A stretch of DNA of 30,660 nt from HXMU1420-2 sp040830545 (GTDB taxonomy: Bacteria > Pseudomonadota > Alphaproteobacteria > Rhodobacterales > Rhodobacteraceae). The stretch is from assembly GCA_040830545.1 (NCBI GenBank), contig JBFOMB010000180.1, forward strand, positions 1 through 30,660, given 5' to 3'. The notes under the pieces are model-generated. The model had not been told where the DNA came from. It searched no databases and worked only from the letters and a program-made list of their open reading frames with translations. The position numbers were made by a program, and so were the translations under genes. This document shows positions 23,523 to 30,660 of the stretch, in pieces (the stretch's first letter is position 1; each line of letters begins with the position of its first letter).

Positions 23523-24268
23523 TCGCCCAATTCCCGATTGCCCCGCAGGGCCTTCACAACAATGGGCAGCGCGGCCAGCGCACACAGTCCCAGGATTGGC
23601 CCGATGATATGCGGTTCCCAAAGCAAGGACAGGTCCGGGTTTTCGCCCCGGTCAAACACCGATCCCAATCCCACGCCAATCCATGTGAAGACCAGCGCGC
23701 CGGGAATGATGCCAAAAAACGTGGTGAACACAAACCGGCCAAGGCTGACGCCGACCATGGCAGGCAGCAGGTTTGCAACGAAAAACGGCACAGCAGGCAC
23801 AAGGCGCATGAGGAACAACACACTCAACTCATTCTCGCGCAGGCCATCACGGATTTTCTTCATTGTTCCGGTTGAGGAATCAAACCGCGCTGACAGGGAC
23901 TCCCCGAGGCCAAGGCGCGCGGCGAGGAAGATCAGGCTGGCCCCAATGGTGGCCGCCGTCACGTTCAGGAAAGTCCCCATTCCAAGCCCAAACAGAAACC
24001 CTCCGGTCATGGACGCCACCGCCGCGCCGGGCAAGGAAAACGCTACAATCGCAACATAGGCCGCCACAAACAGCGCAACCAGCACGACATAGTTACTGTC
24101 CCGGAAGGCCAGCAGCGCCTCGCGGTTTTCGCGCAACGTGTCAAAGCTCAGCAAATCTCCCAATGCCCACGCGCCTACCAGTGCTGCCAGAACAATCATG
24201 GCCAGCGGCAGATGCCGGAACAGGGTGCGCTTTGGCATGGACGGGGTGGGCTCGGTCGTTTGCGTCAT
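23519..24268 (-). CDS. TVP38/TMEM64 (DedA-like) family membrane protein
   Basis: This is an integral membrane protein of 249 aa of the TVP38/TMEM64/SNARE-associated (DedA superfamily) type. Hydrophobic segments are visible at about residues 20-40, 60-80, 84-120, 150-190 and 220-245. The family core includes LPGAAVASMTGGFLFGLGMGT, then LMRLVPAVPFFVANLLPA, then FGIIPGALVFTWIGVGLG. Members are thought to act in membrane lipid or ion homeostasis; the exact function is not settled. It is first of an operon with a flavin oxidoreductase (four-base ATGA overlap) and a histidine kinase. The association of this membrane family with a MerA-like oxidoreductase is, as I recall, seen in other bacteria. Confidence 0.9.
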   Translation of the reverse strand: MTQTTEPTPSMPKRTLFRHLPLAMIVLAALVGAWALGDLLSFDTLRENREALLAFRDSNYVVLVALFVAAYVAIVAFSLPGAAVASMTGGFLFGLGMGTFLNVTAATIGASLIFLAARLGLGESLSARFDSSTGTMKKIRDGLRENELSVLFLMRLVPAVPFFVANLLPAMVGVSLGRFVFTTFFGIIPGALVFTWIGVGLGSVFDRGENPDLSLLWEPHIIGPILGLCALAALPIVVKALRGNRELGE

Positions 24269-24445
24269 GATATGTGTACCGGGTTATCTAAGGGCCTGTT
24301 AAGGCGTAGATGTGGCTTGCGCAGCCCCGAAGGCAGGGCGATCACGCGGCCTTGATCCGGGGTGACGCAGGATGGGCGTATTGAAACATTTCGCCTGCCC
24401 TCCCAAATAACTGCGGTGTCCGGTCGCTTTGGGCTGATCCGGGGT

Positions 24446-24474
24446 TTGACTTCTACCGGATCGGGCATTACAGC
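24446..24474 (+). promoter_or_regulatory. Candidate promoter of rpmH-rnpA
   Basis: TTGACT (24446-24451) and TACAGC (24469-24474) are spaced by 17 bases and lie 69 bases upstream of the rpmH start. The -35 matches sigma-70 consensus at five of six positions, the -10 at three of six. It is the best candidate in the 24269-24543 gap, which holds no gene I can support. Confidence 0.45.
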
Positions 24475-24543
24475 ACGGGCTTCAACGCACATGACGGGAG
24501 GCGATTCCGCGCCGTACCCGACCGCAAGACTGGAGACGGAGCG

Positions 24544-24678
24544 ATGAAACGCACCTTTCAACCCTCGAACCTGGTTCGCAAACGCCGCCACGGTTTCCGC
24601 GCACGCATGGCCACCAAGGCCGGGCGCAAGATCCTGAACGCCCGCCGCGCGCGTGGCCGCAAGTCGCTGAGCGCGTAA
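24544..24678 (+). CDS. rpmH: 50S ribosomal protein L34
   Basis: This gene encodes the 44-residue large-subunit protein L34, basic and rich in Arg/Lys. The sequence starts [20 protein letters not shown] and continues [24 protein letters not shown], a clear L34 match over its whole length. The ATG at 24544 follows the purine-rich CTGGAGACGGAGCG. It is followed 29 bases later by rnpA, the near-universal bacterial arrangement. Confidence 0.97.
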
Positions 24679-24707
24679 CGCCAGACGACCCGCAAAGGGT
24701 TACACAC

Positions 24708-25142
24708 ATGACACCGCCGGAGGGTCCCGTTGCAGGCACTGCCACAGACGGAACCGCATCTCTGGCGGTTTCTGATTCGCGCAAGCCTGCTGGCACTGCG
24801 CTGATCACGCTGACCCAGCGCGCGGATTTTCTGCGCGCGGCCCGTGCCAAATCCGCCAAAACGCCATCGCTTTTTCTGCAGGCTCGCCGACGCAAGTCGG
24901 GCGAGGCTGAAGGGCTGCGCGTCGGCTATACCTGCTCCAAGAAGGTCGGGAATGCCGTTGCCCGTAACCGGGCGAAGCGCCGCTTGCGCGAAGCTGCGCG
25001 CGCAGTGCTGCCGCGTGCAGGGCATGTTGGCTGGGACTATGTGCTGATCGGTCGAGCTGGGTCCACAGCTGCACGACCGTTCGACCTGCTCTTATCTGAT
25101 CTGGAAGGTGCCCTGACCCGGTTGCACGGCGACGGATCATGA
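24708..25142 (+). CDS. rnpA: Ribonuclease P protein component
   Basis: This is the protein subunit of RNase P, which with the RNA subunit removes 5' leaders from pre-tRNAs. It is 144 aa, about 20-25 longer than usual because of a Thr/Ala/Ser-rich N-terminal extension of about 35 residues before the core LTQRADFLRAARAK. The RNA-binding signature is GNAVARNRAKRRLREAAR. The ATG at 24708 is the best upstream start; no other in-frame start lies between it and the core that I can defend. Its TGA overlaps the yidD ATG by four bases. Confidence 0.94.
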   Translation: MTPPEGPVAGTATDGTASLAVSDSRKPAGTALITLTQRADFLRAARAKSAKTPSLFLQARRRKSGEAEGLRVGYTCSKKVGNAVARNRAKRRLREAARAVLPRAGHVGWDYVLIGRAGSTAARPFDLLLSDLEGALTRLHGDGS

Positions 25143-25372
25143 GCCCCATGGCCCATATTGTTGCCCTGCCAGTTCGGTTCTACCGGCTCGTGCTGTCCCC
25201 CTTGCTGGGACAGAACTGCCGGTATCAGCCGACCTGTTCGGCTTATGCGCTGGAAGCGTTGGAAAAGCATGGTGCGGTAAGCGGCGGCTGGCTGGCAATC
25301 AGGCGCATCTCGCGCTGTCACCCTTGGGGTGGAACCGGTTATGATCCGGTGCCAGAGCGGCGCGACGGATGA
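25139..25372 (+). CDS. yidD: Membrane protein insertion efficiency factor YidD
   Basis: This is a small YidD protein (77 aa, usual length), which assists YidC-dependent insertion of inner-membrane proteins. The family hallmarks are all present: FYRLVLSPLLGQNCRYQPTC (ends at C33), SAYALEALEKHG, AIRRISRCHPW and GGTGYDPVP. The N-terminal helix is amphipathic. ATG 25139 overlaps the rnpA stop (ATGA), and its own TGA overlaps the next ATG, so the three genes appear translationally coupled. No yidC follows here. Confidence 0.96.
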   Translation: MSPMAHIVALPVRFYRLVLSPLLGQNCRYQPTCSAYALEALEKHGAVSGGWLAIRRISRCHPWGGTGYDPVPERRDG

Positions 25373-26571
25373 CAGACACCGAAGAGAGGCGTGGCAGTAC
25401 CTATCTGATTGCCGTGATGGCCGGGCTGACTGCCATAGGTCCGTTTTCCATCGACGCCTATCTGCCCGCCTTGCCGATCATGGCCGAAACGCTGGAGGCC
25501 TCGGATAGCCTGCTGAAGCTTACGATGTCCGTCTACCTGCTGGGCATTGCATTCTTTCCGCTGATCCTGTCGCCTTTGTCAGACGCCTATGGCCGCAAAC
25601 CTGTGCTTAGTTTGGCACTGCTGGGCTACGCGCTCACGTCCGCGGCCTGCGCCATGGCGCCAAGTGCCGAGGCGCTGATTCTGTGCCGTTTCCTTCAGGC
25701 AGCAGCAGGTGGCGTGGTGATGACCGTCGCCCGGGTTGTGGTTTCAGACCTTTATTCCGGCGACGCGCTGAGCCGGGCGATGAGCCAGGTGATGTTGATG
25801 TTCACCATCGCGCCGGTGATTGCGCCGATCATTGGCGGCGCTCTGCTGGAGGTGGCTGGGTGGCGGGCGATATTCTGGGCGCTGGTGGTGTATGGTTTGA
25901 TCGGGTTCCTGCTGGCGCTGACCCTGTCTGAAACGCTCGCCACGGATCGGCGCACGCCTTACAACCTGACAGCCTTTCGACAGGGCTACTTGGAGATTGC
26001 GCGGTCTAAGGCTGCGCGGCGGTATTTCTACCTGACCTTCTGGTCGGCGGTGTTCTTTTTCGCGATGCTCACATCGGCCCCTTACATCTATATGGATCAA
26101 TTCGGGTTCAGTCCGCTTCAGTTTGGCTATGTCTTTGCCGCGATTTCTGGCGCGGCATTCTTCGCCAATATGCTGAACGCGCGGTTGGTCATGCGGTTTG
26201 GGTATGGCCGGATGTTGTCGGTGACGGTGCTGAGTTTCATCGGTTGGTCCGCTGCCATGGGGCTGGTGGCAGTCACTGGGCTGGGTGGTCCATGGGGCGT
26301 GCTCGCAGTGATGATCTGGCTGATGGGCGCGTTTCACATCCTGTTTTCGAACATTATGGCCGGGGTGATGCATCAGGTGCAGAACCGGGCAGGGGCCTTG
26401 TCAGCGGTGCTGGCACTGTTTCGCTTTGTCGGTGGGGCCATCGGTGCTGCAGCGCTGGGGCTGTTTGGGTCTGACCAAGTGATGGGGTTTGCCGTTATTC
26501 TGGGCGTGTCATCCGTGATGATGTTGGTGGTGGCCCCGCGCACGCTTCGCCGTGTGGAACAGATCGGCTGA
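25369..26571 (+). CDS. MFS drug-resistance transporter, Bcr/CflA type
   Basis: This is a 12-helix major facilitator of the proton-driven drug exporter group (DHA1, Bcr/CflA type), 400 aa. Helix 1 carries GPFSIDAYLPALPIM, characteristic of Bcr/CflA. Motif A between helices 2 and 3 is SPLSDAYGRKPV (69-79). Hydrophobic segments continue to the C-terminus. Bicyclomycin, chloramphenicol or other small compounds are typical family substrates, but the actual one cannot be read from sequence. The ATG overlaps the yidD stop by four bases, so it is probably translated from the rpmH-rnpA-yidD transcript. It is the last gene before the convergent hisG. Confidence 0.93.
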   Translation: MTDTEERRGSTYLIAVMAGLTAIGPFSIDAYLPALPIMAETLEASDSLLKLTMSVYLLGIAFFPLILSPLSDAYGRKPVLSLALLGYALTSAACAMAPSAEALILCRFLQAAAGGVVMTVARVVVSDLYSGDALSRAMSQVMLMFTIAPVIAPIIGGALLEVAGWRAIFWALVVYGLIGFLLALTLSETLATDRRTPYNLTAFRQGYLEIARSKAARRYFYLTFWSAVFFFAMLTSAPYIYMDQFGFSPLQFGYVFAAISGAAFFANMLNARLVMRFGYGRMLSVTVLSFIGWSAAMGLVAVTGLGGPWGVLAVMIWLMGAFHILFSNIMAGVMHQVQNRAGALSAVLALFRFVGGAIGAAALGLFGSDQVMGFAVILGVSSVMMLVVAPRTLRRVEQIG

Positions 26572-26597
26572 GCCACATTGTTGACTGCTCGTGTGAC

Positions 26598-26661
26598 GCA
26601 GCCCCGGACCTGATCCGGGGCCTCAGCCGTTCGGAAACGAGGTCCCGGGTCAAGCCCGGGA
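26598..26661. repeat. Tandem pair of GC-rich palindromes between MFS gene and hisG
   Basis: Two hairpin-forming elements lie in this 102-base convergent gap. GCCCCGGA (26601-26608) pairs with TCCGGGGC (26614-26621), and TCCCGGG (26643-26649) pairs with CCCGGGA (26655-26661). The first belongs to the same family as the copies at 5880 and 12855. They may act as a bidirectional roadblock or RNA 3' stabiliser for both genes. No T run follows. Confidence 0.65.
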
Positions 26662-26673
26662 TTGCGGTTGCGT

Positions 26674-27363
26674 TCAGGTGCAGCGCGCTTCGAACAGTTT
26701 CAGCGCTTTGGCGTCTTCGGCACTCAACGTCGCCTTGCGACTGCGCCACAGAGTGGCCTGTGAGCGCAGGATCAGCCCGTCGGACAGCAGCTTGAGGTGA
26801 TTGGCGCGCAGCGTGTCGCCGGTGGAGGTGATGTCCGCCACGGCCTCGGCCGTTTCGTTTTTGACGGTCCCTTCGGTTGCGCCCTGACTATCTACCAGCG
26901 CGTAATCGGCAACCCCGCCCTCCGTCAGAAACTCGCGCACCAAGCGGTGATATTTCGTCGCGATCCGCAGGCGCATGCCGTGCCGCGCGCGGAAATCGGC
27001 GGCGACCGCGTCCAGATCATCCAGCGAGTTCACATCGACCCAGAGCTTCGGCACCGCGAGGATCAGGTCGGCCTGACCAAATCCCATGGGCTGTAGCTGT
27101 TCGACCATCTGTTCCCAGAGGGGCAGTTTTTCATGCACCAGATCGGTTCCGGTGACGCCAAGATGTATGCGCCCTGCCGCCAGTTCGCGGGGGATTTCAC
27201 CCGCGCTCAGCAGCACCAGTGCCATACCGTCGATACCTTCGATCCGGCCCGCATATTCGCGAGCATCGCCTGTGCGTTCCAGCCGAATGCCGCGACGTTC
27301 GAACCATTCGAAGGTTTTTTCCATCAACCGCCCTTTGGAGGGCACGCCGAGTTTCAACGTCAT
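26674..27363 (-). CDS. hisG: ATP phosphoribosyltransferase, short form
   Basis: This enzyme catalyses the first step of histidine synthesis: ATP plus PRPP to phosphoribosyl-ATP. It is 229 aa, the short catalytic form that lacks the C-terminal regulatory domain and works with HisZ in a hetero-octamer. Visible parts are LGVPSKGRLMEKT at the N-terminus, GVTGTDLV, and the PRPP-binding loop DITSTGDTLRA (177-187). The ATG overlaps the hisZ stop by four bases. It is the last gene of hisS-hisZ-hisG. The substrate PRPP comes from Prs, also encoded in this window. Confidence 0.96.
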   Translation of the reverse strand: MTLKLGVPSKGRLMEKTFEWFERRGIRLERTGDAREYAGRIEGIDGMALVLLSAGEIPRELAAGRIHLGVTGTDLVHEKLPLWEQMVEQLQPMGFGQADLILAVPKLWVDVNSLDDLDAVAADFRARHGMRLRIATKYHRLVREFLTEGGVADYALVDSQGATEGTVKNETAEAVADITSTGDTLRANHLKLLSDGLILRSQATLWRSRKATLSAEDAKALKLFEARCT

Positions 27364-28448
27364 GCTGCGTCCTCCTCGATCAGCAGCATCAGACCGGGGC
27401 GCAGGACAGCGCCGACAGCCGGGATTTCCGATCCCTGTCCCAGTTGCCGGGTCAGCGCGTCATACCGTCCACCCGTTGCCAGTGGCGGCAGATCCGGGCG
27501 GCGTTCGGCGTAGAAGCCGAAGACGAAGCCGTCGTAATACTCCATCGAGGTGCGGCCATAGCTCGCCTCGAAATCCAGCGTATCCACGTCGATACCCCGC
27601 CGGGCCATGGCATCGGACCGGCGCCGCAATTGGTCCAGCGCCGGTGAAATCTGCGGTAGGTCCACAGCGATGTCACGTAGTTGTTCCAGCGCAAAAGGGA
27701 CGGTTTCCTGCACGGCCAGCAGGGCCTCCAGCGCGGTCAGTTCCGTTTCAGAAAGTGGCGGTTCTGCAGCGTCGGCCTTTAGGATCGCGATCCGTGCTTC
27801 GACCTCGGCTTTTGTGCGGCGTCCGATCTGGGGGCCACTGTCAGCAAAGGGGTCGGCAGCGTCGCAGAGTGTGGTGCGGGCTGCAGGGACTGGCGTGCGT
27901 CCGGCGAACCGGTCCAGCAACGTGCGGAACCGGCGGGGGCGCCAGACGTGCCGCATCAAGGCGGCGCGGCGGCGGTCTGTGGTTTTCAGTCCTCGCACAG
28001 CGGCCATCAGGATGCCGATGTCGCCTGTTGCAGGTCGCAGGGGCAGGCCAGAGACGGCATCGCGGATCAGGGCAAAGACTTCGGCATCCGCAGCGGCGGG
28101 ATTGTCCCGGTCAAAGATCTCGTAACCGACCTGAATGTACTCGTTGTCCCGGTCGGGGTCGAGTTCCTGGCGGCGAAACACCTCGCCTGCATAGGTATAT
28201 CGCGCCGGTTCCGCCCCATCGGACATATGCATTTGCACGACCGGAACAGTGAAATCCGGGCGCAGCATCTGTTCGCCCTTTAGCGCGTCCGAAGTGACAT
28301 AGGCACGGGCGCGGATGTTTTCGCCATATAGGTCCAGCAAGGTTTCCGCAGGCTGCAGGATTGGGGTTTCAACAACCTGCGCGCCAGCGGTTTCGAACCG
28401 GGCGCGAAGGTCAGCGGCCCAGGTCAGGATTTGTGCGCGGGACGGCAT
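27360..28448 (-). CDS. hisZ: ATP phosphoribosyltransferase regulatory subunit
   Basis: HisZ is a histidyl-tRNA synthetase paralogue without aminoacylation activity that activates the short HisG and mediates feedback by histidine. The protein is 362 aa. Class II synthetase-like regions are visible (RPDFTVPVVQMHM, then EVFRRQELDPDRDNEYIQVG, then ATGGRYDALTRQLG near the end). It lacks an anticodon-binding domain. The frame is open 30 codons further upstream, inside hisS, but ATG 28448 is at the hisS stop (TAATG) and starts MPSRAQILTWAADL. That arrangement couples it to hisS. hisG overlaps its stop. Confidence 0.94.
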   Translation of the reverse strand: MPSRAQILTWAADLRARFETAGAQVVETPILQPAETLLDLYGENIRARAYVTSDALKGEQMLRPDFTVPVVQMHMSDGAEPARYTYAGEVFRRQELDPDRDNEYIQVGYEIFDRDNPAAADAEVFALIRDAVSGLPLRPATGDIGILMAAVRGLKTTDRRRAALMRHVWRPRRFRTLLDRFAGRTPVPAARTTLCDAADPFADSGPQIGRRTKAEVEARIAILKADAAEPPLSETELTALEALLAVQETVPFALEQLRDIAVDLPQISPALDQLRRRSDAMARRGIDVDTLDFEASYGRTSMEYYDGFVFGFYAERRPDLPPLATGGRYDALTRQLGQGSEIPAVGAVLRPGLMLLIEEDAA

Positions 28449-29938
28449 TAGGTCGCTCCGTGATCCGACAGAAGGCTGCGCAGCCGTGCGACCAATTCGG
28501 TGCGGGGCACTTCGAACTGGCTTGGGCGTTCTTTCCACTCTTCGAGCGTGGCGTTTTGAGCGATTTGTGCGCCAAGGATCAGGTCCTTGACCTGCACAAT
28601 GCCCTTTTCCTTTTCCTCGGCCCCTTCGATGACAGCCGCAGGGCTGTTCCGCCGGTCAGCATATTTCAGCTGATTACCGAAGTTTTTCGGGTTGCCCAGG
28701 TAGACCTCGGCCCGGATGCCCGCATTTCGCAGTTCTGCGACAATCGCCTGATAGTCGGCCATGCGATCGCGATCCATCACCGTTACGACCACTGGGCCAT
28801 GCTCGGCGGTCCGTGTCCGTCCCTTCTCGCGCAGGGCGGCCAGCAGGCGGTCGACACCGATGGATATACCGGTGGCGGGGACTTCCTGACCGGTGAAGCG
28901 TTTGACGAGATCGTCGTAGCGGCCACCACCAGAGACAGAGCCGAACTGGCGCGGGCGGCCCTTTTCGTCGAGGATTTCAAAGGTCAGTTCCGCCTCGTAG
29001 ACCGGGCCGGTGTAGTAGCCGAGGCCCCGGACAACAGAGGGGTCGAGGATGATGCGGTCGGAGCCGTAGCCCTGTGCATCCAGCAGAGTTGCGATCTGCT
29101 CCAACTCGTCCACCCCGGTCGCGCCGATTTGGGAGCTGCCGATGGCTGCGCGGAGGTTGGTCAGTGTATTGGCCGAGGTGTCTGCGCCGGATGTCAGGAA
29201 TGCAACCACCGGTTCTGCCTGATCCGGTGACAGGCCAACTCCATCGATGTAGGCACCCGACGCATCGAGTCGCCCTTTGCCTAACAACTCGCGCACACCG
29301 GTTTCGCCAACCTTGTCGAACTTGTCGATGGTGCGCAGGACGTCGTCGCGCTGGGTGTCGTCAGACAGGCTCATGGTTTCAAGCACACCGTTCAGGACTT
29401 TGCGGTTGTTGATCCGGATCAGGTAGTCGGTCCGGTCGATGCCGACTGCCTCCAGAGTGTCGGACAGCATAGCGCAGATTTCGGCATCCGCGGCCATGGA
29501 CGCGCTGCCAACCGTGTCGGCGTCACATTGGTAGAACTGCCGGAACCGGCCCGGCCCAGGTTTTTCGTTGCGCCAGACGGGGCCCACTGCGTAGCGGCGA
29601 TAGGGGGTCGGCAGGTCGTTGCGGTGTTGGGCATAGACGCGGGCAAGTGGCGCTGTCAGGTCATAGCGCAGCGCCATCCAGTCGCCGCGCCCGTCCTCGT
29701 CTGCCTCTTGCCAGGCGAAGACGCCTTCGTTGGGGCGGTCTACGTCTGGCAGAAACTTGCCCAACGCTTCGACCGTTTCAACGGCAGAGCTTTCCAGCGC
29801 GTCGAAGCCGTAGCGATGATAGACGCTTGCAATGGTGCGCAGCATCTCGGTGCGCTGGGTCACCTCGGCGCCGAAATAGTCACGGAAACCCTTGGGCGTC
29901 GCTGCCTTGGGGCGGGGCTGTTTCTTGGGCTTGGCCAT
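28448..29938 (-). CDS. hisS: Histidyl-tRNA synthetase
   Basis: This class II synthetase attaches histidine to tRNA-His. It is 496 aa, longer than the roughly 420 of E. coli HisRS, but typical for the alphaproteobacterial form. The class II motif 2 region is RFRQFYQCDADTVG, the histidine-A-like motif is GLGYYTGPVYE, and motif 3 is GISIGVDRLLAAL. The C-terminal anticodon-binding domain follows (VVVTVMDRDRMADYQAIV onward). The Lys/Pro-rich N-terminus KKQPRPKAATPKGFRDYF precedes the core. It is the first gene of the his cluster. The 29939-30067 gap to the crotonase gene shows no clear terminator. Confidence 0.96.
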   Translation of the reverse strand: MAKPKKQPRPKAATPKGFRDYFGAEVTQRTEMLRTIASVYHRYGFDALESSAVETVEALGKFLPDVDRPNEGVFAWQEADEDGRGDWMALRYDLTAPLARVYAQHRNDLPTPYRRYAVGPVWRNEKPGPGRFRQFYQCDADTVGSASMAADAEICAMLSDTLEAVGIDRTDYLIRINNRKVLNGVLETMSLSDDTQRDDVLRTIDKFDKVGETGVRELLGKGRLDASGAYIDGVGLSPDQAEPVVAFLTSGADTSANTLTNLRAAIGSSQIGATGVDELEQIATLLDAQGYGSDRIILDPSVVRGLGYYTGPVYEAELTFEILDEKGRPRQFGSVSGGGRYDDLVKRFTGQEVPATGISIGVDRLLAALREKGRTRTAEHGPVVVTVMDRDRMADYQAIVAELRNAGIRAEVYLGNPKNFGNQLKYADRRNSPAAVIEGAEEKEKGIVQVKDLILGAQIAQNATLEEWKERPSQFEVPRTELVARLRSLLSDHGAT

Positions 29939-30067
29939 GCGCCTGTCCTGCCGTGTGTGGTGTCGCGGCGGGGTCTAGCCCATGGATGGGAGAGGGGCAA
30001 GGTAGGGTGGACGGATGTGCGGCGCTCCTGCTGCGCAGATCGCCCCGCCCGCCGTCCCATTGACGCG

Positions 30068-30660
30068 TTAGATGTCGGTGAAATCGCCACCGCGGCCCTT
30101 GCCTGCGGCAAAGCGGGCTGCTCCGGCGCGGCCTTCGGCGGCGAAAGCGAAAGCGGACCGCCACTCGCGTTTCAGTCGGGCGGCCAGGTCTCCGGGCGGC
30201 ATGCGTGCGGATAGATGGTCTGCGCGCATGCAGCCCTGGGGAAAGCGGGTCAACTCGCTGGCTATGGATTGGGTCATGGCCAGCGCCTGACCCGGAGGAC
30301 AGATGCGGTTGGCAAAGCCCAATCGGAGTGCTTCGTCAGCAGGCAAGCGGCGACCGGTCAGAATCAGATCGTTGGCCTGTCCCTGGCCCAGTAAGGCAGG
30401 CAGGCGGATCGTGCCGCCGTCGATCAGGGGCACACCCCAGCGACGGCAATAGACACCGGCATAGGCGGTTTCGGCCATGACGCGCATGTCGCACCACGCC
30501 GCGAGTTCCATGCCGCCTGCGACGGCGGGGCCTTCGATAGCGGCGATCACGGGTTTCGTCAGCATCAGGCGGGAGGGGCCCATGGGACCTGGGCGGGGAT
30601 CGGTCATGGGGTTGGACCAGTCTTCGGGCAGGTCGATTTCTGCCATCCAATCGGTTGCGA
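30068..30660 (-). CDS. Crotonase-fold (enoyl-CoA hydratase/isomerase) protein, 5' end missing
   Basis: This is the C-terminal 196 residues of a crotonase-superfamily protein; the frame is open across the window edge (ATDWMAEIDLPEDW) so the start is outside. The substrate-pocket stretch GPAVAGGMELAAWCDMR matches the oxyanion/first-Glu region of enoyl-CoA hydratases. The second catalytic glutamate region is replaced by RRWGVPLIDGGTIRL. That variant is common in unassigned members, so hydratase activity is not certain; isomerase or thioesterase activity is possible. No function beyond CoA-thioester chemistry can be assigned. It is co-directional with hisS but 129 bases away. Confidence 0.9.
   Translation of the reverse strand, partial: ATDWMAEIDLPEDWSNPMTDPRPGPMGPSRLMLTKPVIAAIEGPAVAGGMELAAWCDMRVMAETAYAGVYCRRWGVPLIDGGTIRLPALLGQGQANDLILTGRRLPADEALRLGFANRICPPGQALAMTQSIASELTRFPQGCMRADHLSARMPPGDLAARLKREWRSAFAFAAEGRAGAARFAAGKGRGGDFTDI

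Noticed and set aside
24362..24547. 61-codon frame before rpmH as a leader peptide
   Set aside because: It overlaps the candidate rpmH promoter, has no ribosome binding site, and its translation looks random; the overlap of its stop with the rpmH ATG is probably chance.

Overview
The window looks like a chromosomal segment of an alphaproteobacterium of the Rhodobacterales, probably the Roseobacter group. This is inferred from high GC, an F1-only atpHAGDC operon, an H-type lectin domain gene, a four-gene ATP-grasp/alpha-E/transglutaminase/Anbu operon, the short HisG plus HisZ pair next to hisS, and rpmH-rnpA-yidD. No database search was possible, so species and family names rest on recognition of the proteins.

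Layout: 1-126 is the 3' end of an unrecognised gene. 403-5238 (+) is the F1 sector of ATP synthase, atpH-atpA-atpG-atpD-atpC, closed by a strong intrinsic terminator. 5510-5860 (+) is a small H-type lectin domain protein. 5932-6951 (-) is prs. 7079-7918 (+) is an alpha/beta hydrolase, and 8030-8737 (+) a GntR/FCD regulator preceded by a perfect inverted repeat. 8750-12671 (-) is the Anbu proteasome-homologue operon. 12904-20314 (-) is a 7.4 kb cassette of three large, mostly helical proteins (585, 912 and 943 aa) that I do not recognise. 20537-20613 (-) is tRNA-Arg(ACG). 20693-24268 (-) is an operon of a TVP38-type membrane protein, a flavin disulfide oxidoreductase and an orphan histidine kinase. 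24544-26571 (+) is rpmH-rnpA-yidD followed by a Bcr/CflA-type drug exporter. 26674-29938 (-) is hisS-hisZ-hisG. 30068 to the window end (-) is a crotonase-fold protein cut by the window edge.

Most of the window is housekeeping: energy (F1), PRPP synthesis and its use in histidine synthesis (Prs, HisG/HisZ), histidyl-tRNA charging, RNase P protein and ribosomal protein L34.

The part most likely to hold something undescribed is the three-gene cassette at 12904-20314. Its genes have close spacing and good ribosome binding sites. The first protein has an N-terminal globular-looking domain followed by about four degenerate 57-residue helical repeats split by proline-rich linkers. The first two proteins end in a similar tail. 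The third carries a run of 12 glutamates and hydrophobic helices. A perfect 9-bp inverted repeat lies just upstream of the first start codon. No function is assigned. GC-rich palindromic repeats of one family sit in three intergenic gaps.
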